From: Owenia fusiformis
Taxonomy: Eukaryota; Annelida; Polychaeta; Sabellida; Oweniidae
Length of the DNA stretch: 64,000 nt
Direction of reading: 5' to 3'
Assembly: GCA_903813345.2 (NCBI GenBank)
Contig: CAIIXF020000006.1
Location: forward strand, 38,653,936 to 38,717,935
Part shown: positions 1-11,745 of the stretch, one piece after another
Layout: the number at the start of each line of letters is the position of its first letter
Position numbering within the stretch: the first letter of the stretch is position 1
The notes under the pieces: generated by a model
The model's input: only the letters and a program-made list of their open reading frames with translations
The model's database searches: none
Told to the model about the DNA's origin: nothing
Translations under genes and position numbers: made by a program

Positions 1-2827
1 TATCATTACTCGTGACATTGCTACCCAATGTCGTCAACCTCCCCATCCACCTTTTAGTGACACCTACTTACCATTATTCATGTCTATATAGAGATTGAAT
101 TCATATTATTGATATATCATTACAGGACTGGGTGCCTATCATTACTCGTGACATTGCTACCCAACGTCGTCCACCTCCCCAACCACCTTTTAGTGACACC
201 TACTTACCATTATTCATGTCTATATAGAGATTGAATTCATATTATTGATATATCATTACAGGACTGGGTGCCTATCATTACTCGTGACATTGCTACCCAA
301 CGTCAACTTCCCCAACCACCTTTTAGTGACACCTACTTACCATTAATTATGTCTATATAGAGATTGAATTCATATTATTGATATATCATTACAGGACTGG
401 GTGCCTATCATTACTCGTGACATTGCTACCCAACGTCGTCCACCTCCCCAACCACCTTTTAGTGACACCTACTTACCATTATTCATGTCTATATAGAGAT
501 TGAATTCATATTATTGATATATCATTACAGGACTGGGTGCCTATCATTACTCGTGACATTGCTACCCAACGTCAACTTCCCCAACCACCTTTTAGCGACA
601 CCTACTTACCATTAATTATGTCTATATAGCGATTGAATTCATATTATTGATATATCATTACAGGACTGGGTGCCTATCATTACTCGTGACATTGCTACCC
701 AACGTCAACTTCCCCAACCACCTTTTAGTGACACTTACTTACCATTAATTATGTCTATATAGAGATTGAATTCATATTATTGATATATCATTACAGGACT
801 GAGTGCCTATCATTACTCTTGACATTGCTACCCAATGTCGTCAACCTCCCCAACCACCTTTTAGTGACACCTACTTACCATTAATTATGTCTATATAGAG
901 ATTGAATTCATATTATTGATATATCATTACAGGACTGGGTGCCTATCATTACTCGTGACATTGCTACCCAACGTCAACCTCCCCAACCACCTTTTAGTGA
1001 CACCTACTTACCATTAATTATGTCTATATAGAGATTGAATTCATATTATTGATATATCATTACAGGACTGGGTGCCTATCATTACACGTGACATTGCTAC
1101 CCAACGTCGTCCACCTCCCCAACCACCTTTTAGTGACACCTACTTACCATTATTCATGTCTATATAGAGATTAAATTCATATTATTGATTTATCATTACA
1201 GGACTGGGTGCCTATCATTACTCGTGACATTGCTACACAACATCGTCCACCTCCCCAACCACCTTTAATGACACCTACCTACCTACCATTATTCATGTCT
1301 ATATAGAGATTGAATTCATATTATTGATATATCATTACAGGACTGGGTGCCTATCATTACACGTGACATTGCTACCCAACGTTGTCAACCTCCCCAACCA
1401 CCTTTTAGCGACACCTACCTATCATTATTCATGTCTATATAGAGATTGAATTCATATTATTGATATATCATTACAGGACTGGGTGCCTATCATTACTCAT
1501 GACATTGCTACCCAACGTCGTCAACCTCCCCAACCACCTTTTAGTGACACCTACTTACCATTATTCATGTCTATATAGAGATTGAATTCATATTATTGAT
1601 ATATCATTACAGGACTGGGTGCCTATCATTACTTGTGACATTGCTACCCAACGTCGTCCACCTCCCCAATCACCTTTTAGTGACACCTACTTACCATTAA
1701 TTATGTCTATATAGAGATTGAATTCATATTATTGATATATCATTACAGGACTGGGTGCCTATCATTACTCGTGACATTGCTACCCAACGTTGTCAACCTC
1801 CCAAACCACCTTTTAGTGACACCTACCTACCATTATTCATGTCTATATAGAGATTGAATTCATATTATTGATATATCATTACAAGACTGGGTGCCTATCA
1901 TTACTCGTGACATTGCTACCCAACGTCAACTTCCCCAACCACCTTTTAGTGACACTTACTTACCATTAATTATGTCTTTATAGCGATTGAATTCATATTA
2001 TTGATATATCATTACAGGACTGGGAGCCTATCATTACTCGTGACATTGCTACCCAACGTCAACCTCCCCAACCACCTTTTAGTGACATCTACTTACCATT
2101 ATTCATGTCTTTATAGAGATTGAATTCATATTATTGATATATCATTACAGGACTGGGTGCCTATCATTACTCATGACATTGCTACCCAACGTCAACCTCC
2201 CCAACCACCTTTTAGTGACATCTACTTACCATTATTCATGTCTTTATAGAGATTGAATTCATATTATTGATATATCATTACAGGACTGGGTGCCTATCAT
2301 TACTCGTGACATTGCTACCCAACGTCGTCCACCTCCCCAACCACCTTTTAGTGACACCTACTTACCATTATTCATGTCTATATAGAGATTGAATTCATAT
2401 TATTGATATATCATTACAGGACTGGGTGCCTATCATTACTCGTGACATTGCTACCCAACGTCGTCCACCTCCCCAACCACCTTTTAGTGACACCTACTTA
2501 CCATTATTCATGTCTATATAGAGATTGAATTCATATTATTGATATATCATTACAGGACTGGGTGCCTATCATTACTCGTGACATTGCTACCCATCGTCGT
2601 CCACCTCCCCAACCACCTTTTAGTGACACCTACTTACCATTAATTATGTCTATATAGAGATTGAATTCATATTATTGATATATCATTACAGGACTGGGTG
2701 CCTATCATTACTCGTGACATTGCTACCCAACGTCGTCCACCTCCCCAACCACCTTTTAGTGACACCTACTTACCATTAATTATGTCTATATAGAGATTGA
2801 ATTCATATTATTGATATATCATTACAG
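1..2827 (+). repeat. ~135-bp tandem array of BAG6 pseudo-exons (about 21 units)
   Basis: About 21 head-to-tail units precede the real exon at 2828; the window opens inside the array. Units are 133 or 136 bp. Each has an intron-like 3' end finishing in ATCATTACAG, then about 78 bp nearly identical to the start of the real BAG6 exon (reading [15 protein letters not shown]...FSDTYL), then about 58 bp that leads to the next ATTACAG. After FSDTY the units diverge from the true exon and read LPLFMSI followed by TAG. The true exon instead reads [10 protein letters not shown] and ends in a good donor. I see no convincing 5' splice site inside the units, so they look like acceptors without donors. The ~133-bp class lacks one codon after the QR residues. 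Confidence 0.93.
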
Positions 2828-3695
2828 GACTGGGTGCCTATCATTACTCGTGACATTGCTACCCAACGTCGTCAACCTCCACAACAACCTTTTAGCGACA
2901 CCTACCTCAGCGGCATGCCAGCTAAGAGACGCAAGGTAAGAACACAAAAAATGGAGATTTTACTGGAGTTATACCAAGGATACGGGAGATTTTACGGGAA
3001 TTATACCAGAAAACAGGATATTTTACGGGAGTTATACCAATAAAATCTCCCATAGAAACTTGCATAACACTCTCAACATTGACATTGTACTCGACAACCC
3101 TTTAACTTTATTGACTTTTTTATTATTTCATTTTTACATTATATTTATTAAATAGTTAAATTATTTACTGCAATAATTGTACAGTGTTGCACAGTAACCA
3201 GATGTTAATATGAGGGCGTATCAGTGCATATATCATATCAAAATAATCAATATTTTATATACAATGTACTATCAAAAGGTTTTGTTTTCTTCAGACACAT
3301 TTAATATAAAGGATAATTCTTGAAATTGTTACACTGTAAAGGATATTTGAGCTTCTATTCAATATTTTCATTTTTCAATGTTGGAATTAAATGTGCCACT
3401 TTTTCAATTGTTAACATTCGGCTCTTCATTTCAGTTGATGGAGGAGAAAAAGTGCACAGAAGAGCTTGGAAAAGTCACAAATATTGTACCAGTTGCGATC
3501 GAGAATGCCGCCAGTGCAGTTGGGGCAACAGCTATATCATCCACATCAGATATGGTGAAAGACTGTGAAGAAAATACTGCCCTGAGTGACTCCTATCAGG
3601 AGCAGGTTCAAGCTACTATCAGACATAGACTTAGAACCGATCCTAATTATAGACCTGAGAAATTCCCAAATACAAAGAAATATTTTGATAAGTAA
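2828..3695 (+). CDS. BAG6: BAG6 (large proline-rich protein BAG6/Scythe), last two coding exons, partial
   Basis: BAG6 is a chaperone that holds hydrophobic client proteins and acts in tail-anchored protein targeting, quality control and apoptosis. Exon 2828-2935 (36 codons) follows ATTACAG and ends AAG|GTAAGA, phase 0. It reads [15 protein letters not shown], then [14 protein letters not shown], closely matching the known BAG6 segment with the basic NLS-like KRRK. Exon 3435-3695 follows CTCTTCATTTCAG in phase 0 and gives 86 residues plus TAA. It holds the BAG-like C-terminal region, with conserved-looking [20 protein letters not shown] and a PEKFPN motif near the end. The N-terminal ubiquitin-like domain and the proline-rich body lie upstream of the window. 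Only these two exons are visible; the family call rests on recognised sequence similarity. Confidence 0.88.
2949..3048 (+). repeat. short intronic minisatellite (~33 bp x 3)
   Basis: Inside the last BAG6 intron, directly after the donor, a motif like GGGAGATTTTACGGGAATTA followed by TACCA recurs about three times with variation. It is unrelated to the 135-bp array. Confidence 0.6.
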
Positions 3696-4020
3696 AAAAG
3701 ATGGCAGCACCTTTAGTCACATAAAGACACAATTGCAATAGTGTACTAGTTGCCGCTAGGTTCCAAAAACTGGAATTACCATCGACATGATGTTATCTCA
3801 GTATCATGTGACATCAAATATCTACCGAAACTGACATATTGGCTCAAGATACAAGCATAGAACATTTAGTTCTGTCAACAGTGCTTCTCTATGGCCAAAG
3901 TTTCACTAACACAGATCTGTATTTGTAGTAAGAAATTCTCTCATGAATCCGACAAATCGTTTATCAATCGAAAACAAAATTTCTGGATAAGTCTCCCATT
4001 GGTGCAGTTTTCAACACTAT
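3696..4020. other. BAG6 3' flank, noncoding
   Basis: This AT-rich stretch after the BAG6 stop probably contains the 3' UTR. An AATAAA hexamer lies just beyond, near 4066, at the start of the duplicated segment. I see no gene. Confidence 0.5.
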
Positions 4021-4489
4021 ATGCTTCATACATATGTTCTTTATAAAAAATGGGCACATCATATAATAAATAGTCAAAAATTCAAGTGCACATGTAGTGT
4101 AAATACTAAGTGCACTTGATAGTAGTACACGTGCGCATGCACATTACAAGTGTACCTGTAAATATGGCAAGTGCACCTATTAATATTACAAATACATCTG
4201 TAGATACTACAAGTGTACTTTGCAATAATACAACTGTTCTGAATTTGGAGGAGTGATTAAGAAATGTTGATGTTGTACTGGATACATATCCAGATAGAAA
4301 AACCATTAAGATGGGGATACAATCGTGTAGTGAGAGCTAGTTTCAGGATTCAATGTGGTTTGAAATATGGAAGAAAATCTAACTAAAGGAGTGGTGATGA
4401 TTTTGAAATATTTAACATAACGCTGTAATTTTTGAAAACCTTAACTGTATATATTATTTATTTTAGTTCAAAATCAATCTTGCAGTAAA

Positions 4490-4680
4490 ACTTATATTAT
4501 GTTTATGAGAAAATGCCATTCAATAGGGAAATGCCATTCAAATTGAGTTCTTTTCAATGTGATGTGAGAATGCCATTCAGTTTGAATTCTATTCAATGGT
4601 AGAATGCCATTCAACTTGAGAATGAAATTCAATAGGAAAATGCCATTCAATTTGAATGTCATTCCCTTTTAGATTACACA
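4490..4680 (+). repeat. degenerate AATGCCATTCAA repeat block (copy A)
   Basis: The motif AATGCCATTCAA, alternating with TTGA and GAAATTCAAT variants, recurs about eight times. Equivalent blocks lie at 15317-15480 and 29440-29588 in copies B and C. No function is suggested by the sequence. Confidence 0.6.
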
Positions 4681-5079
4681 GTGTTTGATGTGAATTAATC
4701 TTATCAGGTTTGCAGGCTATTTTTATTAATCACAATTTGGCCCTGAAGTTGAAATCTCTTATTTATATCTCTTATTCGTAAATGCTTAATTCCAAAAATG
4801 AACATCATTTACTAATTCCCAGTAAAATGTCCTCCGTAACAATCACTATTTATCGAAGTTAATTCGATTTTAGTTTTCCAAGCGTAATTGGTTAATTGCA
4901 TATAATGTGAATTCCTTGTTTTCTATTCTAAATGCTTTTCTTTGCTTATTGTAGTTGAATGTATGGTGAAAAGGCAGAAACTTTATATTTTGTAAATACA
5001 AGCATGTATATCATGATAATTGATAATCATTGTGTACAGTAAAACATTGTTTTGTTTTGACACAATTTTTGGCTCACAT

Positions 5080-5270
5080 GGCCCACAAGTTCATCTGTCC
5101 ATCCATTTGTCCATCTGTCTGTCAATTTGGCCCACACGTTCATCTGTCCATCCATTTGTCCATCTGTCTATCAATTTGGCCCACAAGTTCATCTGTCCAT
5201 CCATTTGTCCATCTGTCTGTCAATTTAGCCCACAAGTACATGTACATCTGTCCATCCGTTTGTCCATACA
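5080..5270 (+). repeat. 49-bp minisatellite (copy A)
   Basis: About 3.7 units of roughly 49 bp contain CATCTGTCCATCCATTTGTC and CAATTTGGCCCACAAG. The unit is not a multiple of three, so reading frames rotate between units and the open frames here are fortuitous. The array ends in TACAGGGTGTTCCAAAAC. Confidence 0.8.
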
Positions 5271-6329
5271 GGGTGTTCCAAAACTTACGGAACATTGTGA
5301 TGTCATGTCATCATAGCAAGTATAACTCATAACTTAAAACCGTAACCTTAGTTTCATAATTACATTGGAAACTTATATTTAGCATCATTGAATATATGGC
5401 TGAGGTCTGTCATCAATATAGCCAGAGCTTCCAAGTCCATTTATTTCAATACAAATGCTTCGCCAGGTATTTAAGGCAAAATACATATACACAATATAAA
5501 ATTCTATTACTGAAGGGCTAGTGGAATATCATCTTGTAAAATCTATACATATCATCAAAGAGAGACAGATGTAAAAAACAGACCTGATATTGGACTCATT
5601 AAAATCCTTTAATCTTCTTCAAATCCATCTAAATTAATTTTTACATATTAGTTCCACACTACAAAACAATACATATCATAATATCCCGACAGGTGAATAG
5701 TGACCTTACACCACGGTCAAGAGCAATATCTACCTAAATTCCTCTGTTGAACGAGAGAAAAAATGAAATTGAAAAAATGATTTTTTGGAAAAACAAAATA
5801 AACATTTTTAAAAAGATGCAAATTTAAATAAAAAACCTGGTTGATATCCATATCATACCTGATATCATCCCTTTAATTCCAATATTATCCCTATCCCGAA
5901 TATGTGATTTATCAGTTGCTATTATATATTTTATATTGCTCTGAACATGCTATAAATATATAGCATTTTGTAGTCCTTCATACAAATCCAAGTGATTTCT
6001 CCCAATCAACCGTACCTCCTTATCTTATGATGACCGCACAAATTGATAGAGCGTGGGAACCGACAGTGCCAAATGCTACGGATATTGCAGCTATGTGTGT
6101 TGTGTTTTCAAGTGTTATTTATGTCCGACAAATCGAATTATGATTTTGATACTATCTAGATGTATTTAATAGTATATAGATGTCTCGTTCATTCATTTGA
6201 CAAACAAAAATCATAACTGCCTGTAAAGGAATATGAATAAAGTATGTTAATAAATGAATTAAAACGTCAAATTAAGAAGCAAAAGTCTTTTCTGGTTCAC
6301 TGCGAATGGCATGATTTCCTCGAGTCTCT

Positions 6330-6655
6330 TCAGTTGCAATGCAACCATACTGGGACCGATTCGCGTCGTTCCACTACTGCCCTTGGTGGGGGCCCGCTAC
6401 CATACTATATGACTCCCGGAGGTTTACTAAAGCACGTTAGTGGAGGAACCAACCACAGTCTCACAATCTGTCTCCGGCAAGAGCGGCCAGAGAACCAACC
6501 CATGCCAAGGGCCGGTAAACGGTTGGACCTTCGGACAGGGTGTCCGTAGTGACAATGATCAACAACTCCGTACCTGGGGCTCGAACGCGGGACCTCCGTA
6601 TCCCACGACGTTCAACCGCACAGTAGCCTCAGTCTACGCCACTAGGCTACCCTGC
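6330..6655 (-). mobile_element. tRNA-derived SINE (copy A)
   Basis: On the minus strand TAGCCTAGTGG (6649-6639) fits a Pol III A box and GTTCGAGCC (6586-6578) fits a B box, about 52 bp apart as in tRNA promoters. The tRNA-like head sits at the high-coordinate end and a GC-rich body runs to about 6330. The block is much richer in GC than its surroundings. The 3' boundary is uncertain. It was present before the segmental duplication, because copy B has it in the same place. Confidence 0.72.
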
Positions 6656-6659
6656 TTAG

Positions 6660-8420
6660 GTGTCAAAACTGCTAAAAAATAATGTTACAAAACTTTGCAT
6701 GTATAAACATGATATTACATTTCTTAATTGATTAATCTGATTTAGTTGGAATCGAAGTTCGACCAACGATCAATGCAATACAATCAACAACTCTTGCAAA
6801 TGTGTACGGTAGTCGTAAAGACAGAAAGTACAAGAGTCGTGATCAATGTAAAGTATAATATTTAAGACACATCTTTAAATATCATTCGGGAAAGAATAAT
6901 ATTCCAAAATGAAGAAAAATCATTTAGAACATTTGATTTGTTGCCAATATATCAATTGCGTCTCAAATGAATGAAATAAAAGGTATCGCCGGCCACTAAA
7001 GCCGATGAGTTTAAGGAACTGTACTTCAGTTTCAAAGTGTTCAAGATATTTCCGCATGTTCAAAAACACAAAAATTATATTTTAGGCTATCCATATTTTG
7101 TCAAATATCTCCAATTCATATTACAGGGAAAACATGATCATGTTTCCGAAAAGAATTTACACTCGCTACTCAAAATGAGGCACGGACAGAAGAAGTACAG
7201 AGAATAGCCTAGTGAAGGCATCTATCTAAAATGGCTTTTCCATATAACTTTAAAATCATGATTAGATCTGGTTTTAATGAGATTTTAGGAGATCTGCATT
7301 TTTAACCACTAAAGACTAACATTTTCTTCTATTTGAATTCTGTGTGTAATTTTCTATCAAAACAACTAAGTTTTGCACTGTTATTTACCTTTATTCAAAT
7401 TCTAGAGATTTTCAAGTTTCTAAAATCGTCGGGCTAAATCCTCATTGACACAATGTTGAAAACCTTTTACTCTTACAAGGATCACAATTTTAATGTGAAA
7501 TCACAATCCATATGTCAATAATATCATATAGTTACATTCTAATGGTGTTTTAAGTTGATTCAAAAGGAATTACTTGTTAAATCAAGAACATTACTCTTGT
7601 CATGTTATTTTATTCCTACCTATACCCATGATGCCATCTATTTTTCCATTTATATGGAAAGGGTCAATTCTACAGAATCAGACTTTTTGGGGAATGCGTT
7701 GAGCGGGGGCGTGTATCATTAACATTCTAAGGTTTAATTCTCTATTTTGTTCTCGTAAATATCATTATGATATAATGCAAAAATAACTTTCAAATGGTGT
7801 GCTTAACGTGTGGCTAGTCATGCTTTACCACGATGAATAAATGCACGTAAACCTTTGGTTTGTAAAGTCGTGTTTTAAAGTAGAATACGTGATGCTTGAT
7901 TCTTCGGTTATTGGACCAATTTCATTTTTGTATTTAACGACATTTCAGATGATCATTTTTTTGTTACTATGCCCCTCAAAGTAGAACTTGAATCATCACA
8001 ATAGAACACATGGAACATCAAATTCAAATTTCAAGCAGAAATAAATGTGACACAAGTAGTATTTTGTAGAACTCTTAAAACTGGAAGCATTTTATAAATC
8101 CTGAGGAAGGTAACTGTTAATGTATGTTCCACTAATGAAAACGTTTGTTTCTTCTATAATTATTTTATTTATTTTAATATCAAATAAAAACAATTTACAT
8201 ACAGTTACATTCAATACATGCATACAATGTACACAACAATACAGATCAACAGAAAATGAATACATTAAAATGAATGGGACGGATATTCATATTTGGTTAT
8301 TGCACATCATAATGTGCTTATGTCGAATTGTCACTTTTCATTCATCTCAATTATAGGCTCCAAACAGCACTGTTTCTTTACTCTAATTCAAGTTACCAGT
8401 TGATTACATCTTCCTTTTTG
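6660..8420. other. noncoding stretch, duplicated in copy B
   Basis: AT-rich DNA shared with 17820-19245, 21063-21240 and 23505-23600. I see no gene. Just before the Gal3ST stop, 8388-8427 holds one partial unit of the 97-bp gene-end repeat that is expanded in copy B. Confidence 0.6.
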
Positions 8421-8427
8421 TGGTCCT

Positions 8428-9690
8428 TCATACATATCCAAGTGAATTCATTTTTTGCCTCAAATAGTCAGTGTACGCGATTTCATAAGTTACCAGTTGT
8501 CTACATGTTGCATTATCCTTGCCTTCCTTTGATAGAAGGTAGGCATTCACCTTATGAGGCACCCAAGTTGGATTATTATACTGGTCTAACTTTTTGTTTG
8601 TTCCGTTGACCTCTTCCTCAATACAGTACCTTTGTATCTTGTCTCTCACTTGGTTGAATTGGGATAATTCTGTATTCATTCTCTCCCTCCCAAAATCATT
8701 GATGATATTCCAAAATGTTTTGTTGTAGTACTGATATAGAATTTCATCACCCATGTTGAGTTCTCTGATTTTCCGATATGCTTTTGGGTATGTCACATCT
8801 ATTCCAGTTGTTTTCTTAGCTTGGACATTTTTACTGATGTATACAATGTCATCGAATGACCAGTTCATTAGGTGTTTTAACAATATTAGACCTTCATTGA
8901 AGTATTCTGATATCATCACTAGGTCAAACATTCTGTCCATTTCCTGGATTTTCTTCTGAACCTTAGTAACATTTTTAGCATCCGTTGGTTCCATGCCCAG
9001 GTCATATAACTGTCTATTTGCACATTTTCCAGATTCAGTTAGTTTGTAGGTTGAACTTTCTATAGTTGAAAGAAATTTGTCAATGTTATGTGTCCCAAAG
9101 CAGTTCTTACTCCAATAGTCAAAATATTTGAATGCAGAAATAAAATTATATGTTGGTTTTCGTAACATTGTAATTGCCTTCCCTTCTGGTTTGAGCACAT
9201 CAAATACTTCATCACTGTGCCTGAGGTGGTGGCAGATGATATCGTATCTTGAATAGGGAGCCTTCAACGTCATAGTAAAGTTTTTCTTGAAAAGTTGAGG
9301 ATATTCTAATTGGTTACTACTTGCGTGTAATGCAAATGATAAATTTTTTATGTCTCCATATCTCTGCAAAATGCTCTGTAGTGTACTGCTGCCAGTTTTA
9401 TGGATTTTCAAAAAATATATACTGTTTAGTGGATGATATCCTCTGCTTTCATTGTTCAATGTTACATTATCATTTAATTGTTTATTCTCTGAAGGTGTTC
9501 CATGTATATCTTTCAATTGTGTAGAATTCTTTGAAAATGTTGATCCCCATATTTCCTCCAACTTGATGCTTGCCTTTTTATATTTTCCATTAGTTGAAAG
9601 CTTTGATATCAAGATGTACACTAGTCCTAAAGCTACTGCACAAAGAACCAGGCCAGTCCTTTTCTTTAAAAATGCTTTTTGGACTTTCAT
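8428..9690 (-). CDS. galactose-3-O-sulfotransferase-like protein, copy A (420 aa)
   Basis: A Gal3ST-family sulfotransferase, expected to move sulfate from PAPS to the 3-hydroxyl of galactose on glycolipids or glycoproteins in the Golgi. Residues 11-31 form a hydrophobic signal anchor after basic KVQKAFLKKR, giving type II topology. The PAPS 5'-phosphosulfate loop is LKIHKTGSS (94-102). The 3'-phosphate-binding motif reads MLRKPTYNFISAFKYF (about 175-190); K178 stands where copy B has the usual Asp (LRDP). Several N-X-S/T sites fit a lumenal domain. The coding region is uninterrupted; AATCTCAG upstream of the ATG could be a 3' splice site of a 5' UTR intron. Length is close to the family norm. 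The specific substrate cannot be told. Confidence 0.88.
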   Translation of the reverse strand: MKVQKAFLKKRTGLVLCAVALGLVYILISKLSTNGKYKKASIKLEEIWGSTFSKNSTQLKDIHGTPSENKQLNDNVTLNNESRGYHPLNSIYFLKIHKTGSSTLQSILQRYGDIKNLSFALHASSNQLEYPQLFKKNFTMTLKAPYSRYDIICHHLRHSDEVFDVLKPEGKAITMLRKPTYNFISAFKYFDYWSKNCFGTHNIDKFLSTIESSTYKLTESGKCANRQLYDLGMEPTDAKNVTKVQKKIQEMDRMFDLVMISEYFNEGLILLKHLMNWSFDDIVYISKNVQAKKTTGIDVTYPKAYRKIRELNMGDEILYQYYNKTFWNIINDFGRERMNTELSQFNQVRDKIQRYCIEEEVNGTNKKLDQYNNPTWVPHKVNAYLLSKEGKDNATCRQLVTYEIAYTDYLRQKMNSLGYV

Positions 9691-11740
9691 GATTTCGTTG
9701 CTGAGATTTGAATCAGTAGGCTATATATTCTTGGAAAATAATCTCATCCATTCTAATCTCTTTGAGCTTTATTTTTCATTGTCCTCTAAATCAGATTTGA
9801 AAATATACTTTTATATGCTACCAGTTTGAATATCCCATCTCAATGCATATTATGTACTGGATAAAGCATAAGAATAAGATTTAATAAGAAATAATACACC
9901 GAAGGCCGAAGGCCTGATGTTGTTATTGCTTATCAAATCGAATTCGAATGCTTTATCTTACTTAAATCACACAGACTCTTATCACAGGCAAAGGGTCTAT
10001 TATATTACAGTTAAAAGGTCTTTAATCCGGAAAAATGTGATTTCTTTTGTATTGACTATTCAAACTGTGAATTTTGCCAGGCTCACAATGACCCTGGCTC
10101 TTATTGGTTAAAATGTGTTGTTATATAGCCAAATAATTGTAACAACAAAAAGAGTTGGTTGCATTGACCTCATGAGTGTGAGTTGATGTAAGTGACTGAG
10201 TGGGCTATAATTAGTCTAGCTTCAGTGCACTACAGGTGACTGTCCAGTCCAGAACATTGAATTTGAATACAGCAGAATATTTGTAAGTAAGATAAGATCA
10301 ATGATGTAGATAGCAACAAAAATTGATAAATTTTTGTATATTGTTTTTAGGGAATGAAAACCATCAAAAACTGTCAATGGTCATTTATGTCTCACTTGTT
10401 TTTGATAGCTTGCCAAGTGTACATTCTTTAAAAACAATAGAAAAATAATGCACTTTCCTTTTGATAAAACCATACATTCTTAAAAATAAACCACAGCAAA
10501 TTCTATTGTGTTGCTACCCAAGTGGGATTTAATGATAAATAGCATTCGATATACTTAGACACGTCACTGCTTACTGAATGTAGTTTTGATCAAAATCCTT
10601 TGTTGGCTAACTAAAGGGGTCCTTTTAATACAATGTCGTGTAGTTTCGTTTTCAGTATATTTATCTGAGTAACTTTTATTTATTGAATTATTTTTTATTT
10701 CTTCAAAAGAATTAATGAAAAGTAGTATTTGAATGATTAAAATGTAATATTTTTAAATTTTGCACGGGGCCTTGAAGATTAATACTAGTGATCATCACAT
10801 ACTAATAGTATAATACTTATACATATATGGTTAAAAAATTACTTCGGTTTCATCAAAACGCGAAATGACATACCATGTAGCATAAACTGATTATATAATT
10901 CTCTATAAGAGCCTTCTGTATATAAATTTAATAAGTAAAATGTGTTTTGTTCCAAATTATTTTTTCTTGAATTGTAAACAGGCGACTTATTGTTACAAAA
11001 CAGAAAGTTGAATTGTGAATTTTAAATATAATATCTTGAAAATTACTACAGTGGGGATCATAAAGAATTGCAAAAGCTATGAAAATTACATGCTGTCGCA
11101 CATTTAATAAATTCTTACCTCAGTGTATTCAGTGCTCTATTTTCTCCGTCTTAGTAAGTCCAAATATAGTGGAATTTGTGTCCCTAATGACAAATAAGAA
11201 CTTCAAAAGTTGAATTGGATATTCACATGTTATGCCGACTCTTCAAATGTTGAGGTGATTTTGTCGCCCGATTGCGCCGGAACGGAGGATTGGCTCCCAG
11301 AATGCAACATGACACGTGTCAGCTTTCAAAATGCTGTTCTGCCATTTTGAAACCTGTCATGAGTAAATACGGTTAACTGATGTTGCATTCTGGGAGTCAA
11401 CCGTCCTTTGATAACAAACATGGCGATTCATGAAAAATTCATTCGATTTGGTAGGGATTTATCCATTATTTGCAGGTATGAAGCTTTGGATTCATTTATT
11501 GTGCTACTTTAGTGAACGGGAATTATTTTTCTACCGCTTGGGAGAGTTTGAGACACGGAACTTGGAAATAAGCTCATTGTGACAACTTGTGAACGTTGAG
11601 TTTTATTTTTGTCCCCCACTGTAAGCTTGTATTTGCTAAATGCAATGCAATAAAAATAGCTTGATAAATAGTGCAGTGAATCCCAAAATTTATTAAAAAA
11701 CATAGTAATAGATATTTACAGGAATATCATTATTTAATTG
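9691..11740. other. upstream region of Gal3ST-A, noncoding
   Basis: The first ~160 bp and 10530-11740 are shared with copy B (27730-27890 and 27890-28880). 9850-10530 is unique to A. I see no gene. An imperfect hairpin lies at 11287-11413. Confidence 0.6.
11287..11413. repeat. short inverted repeat, MITE-like
   Basis: CTCCCAGAATGCAACAT and its complement ATGTTGCATTCTGGGAG bracket about 75 bp. The arms extend imperfectly outward over GGA/TCC-rich sequence. It is absent from the equivalent place in copy B, which suggests insertion after duplication or loss in B. Confidence 0.55.
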
Positions 11741-11745
11741 TTAAT

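Noticed and set aside
1-2827. CRISPR-like or centromeric satellite reading of the array
   Set aside because: Units are direct tandem repeats without unique spacers and contain BAG6 exon sequence, so they derive from the gene.
4106-4306. 66-codon minus-strand frame repeated at 14908-15108
   Set aside because: Conservation comes from the segmental duplication; no domain, no copy in C and no splice context.
5020-5332. Overlapping ~100-codon open frames with HLSIHLSICLS-type repeats, also at 15812-16126
   Set aside because: They are three frames of a 49-bp minisatellite; no start context, domain or splice signals.
6571-6655. A functional tRNA gene
   Set aside because: A and B boxes are present, but the expected paired stems and anticodon arm do not fold, and the sequence continues into a longer SINE body.
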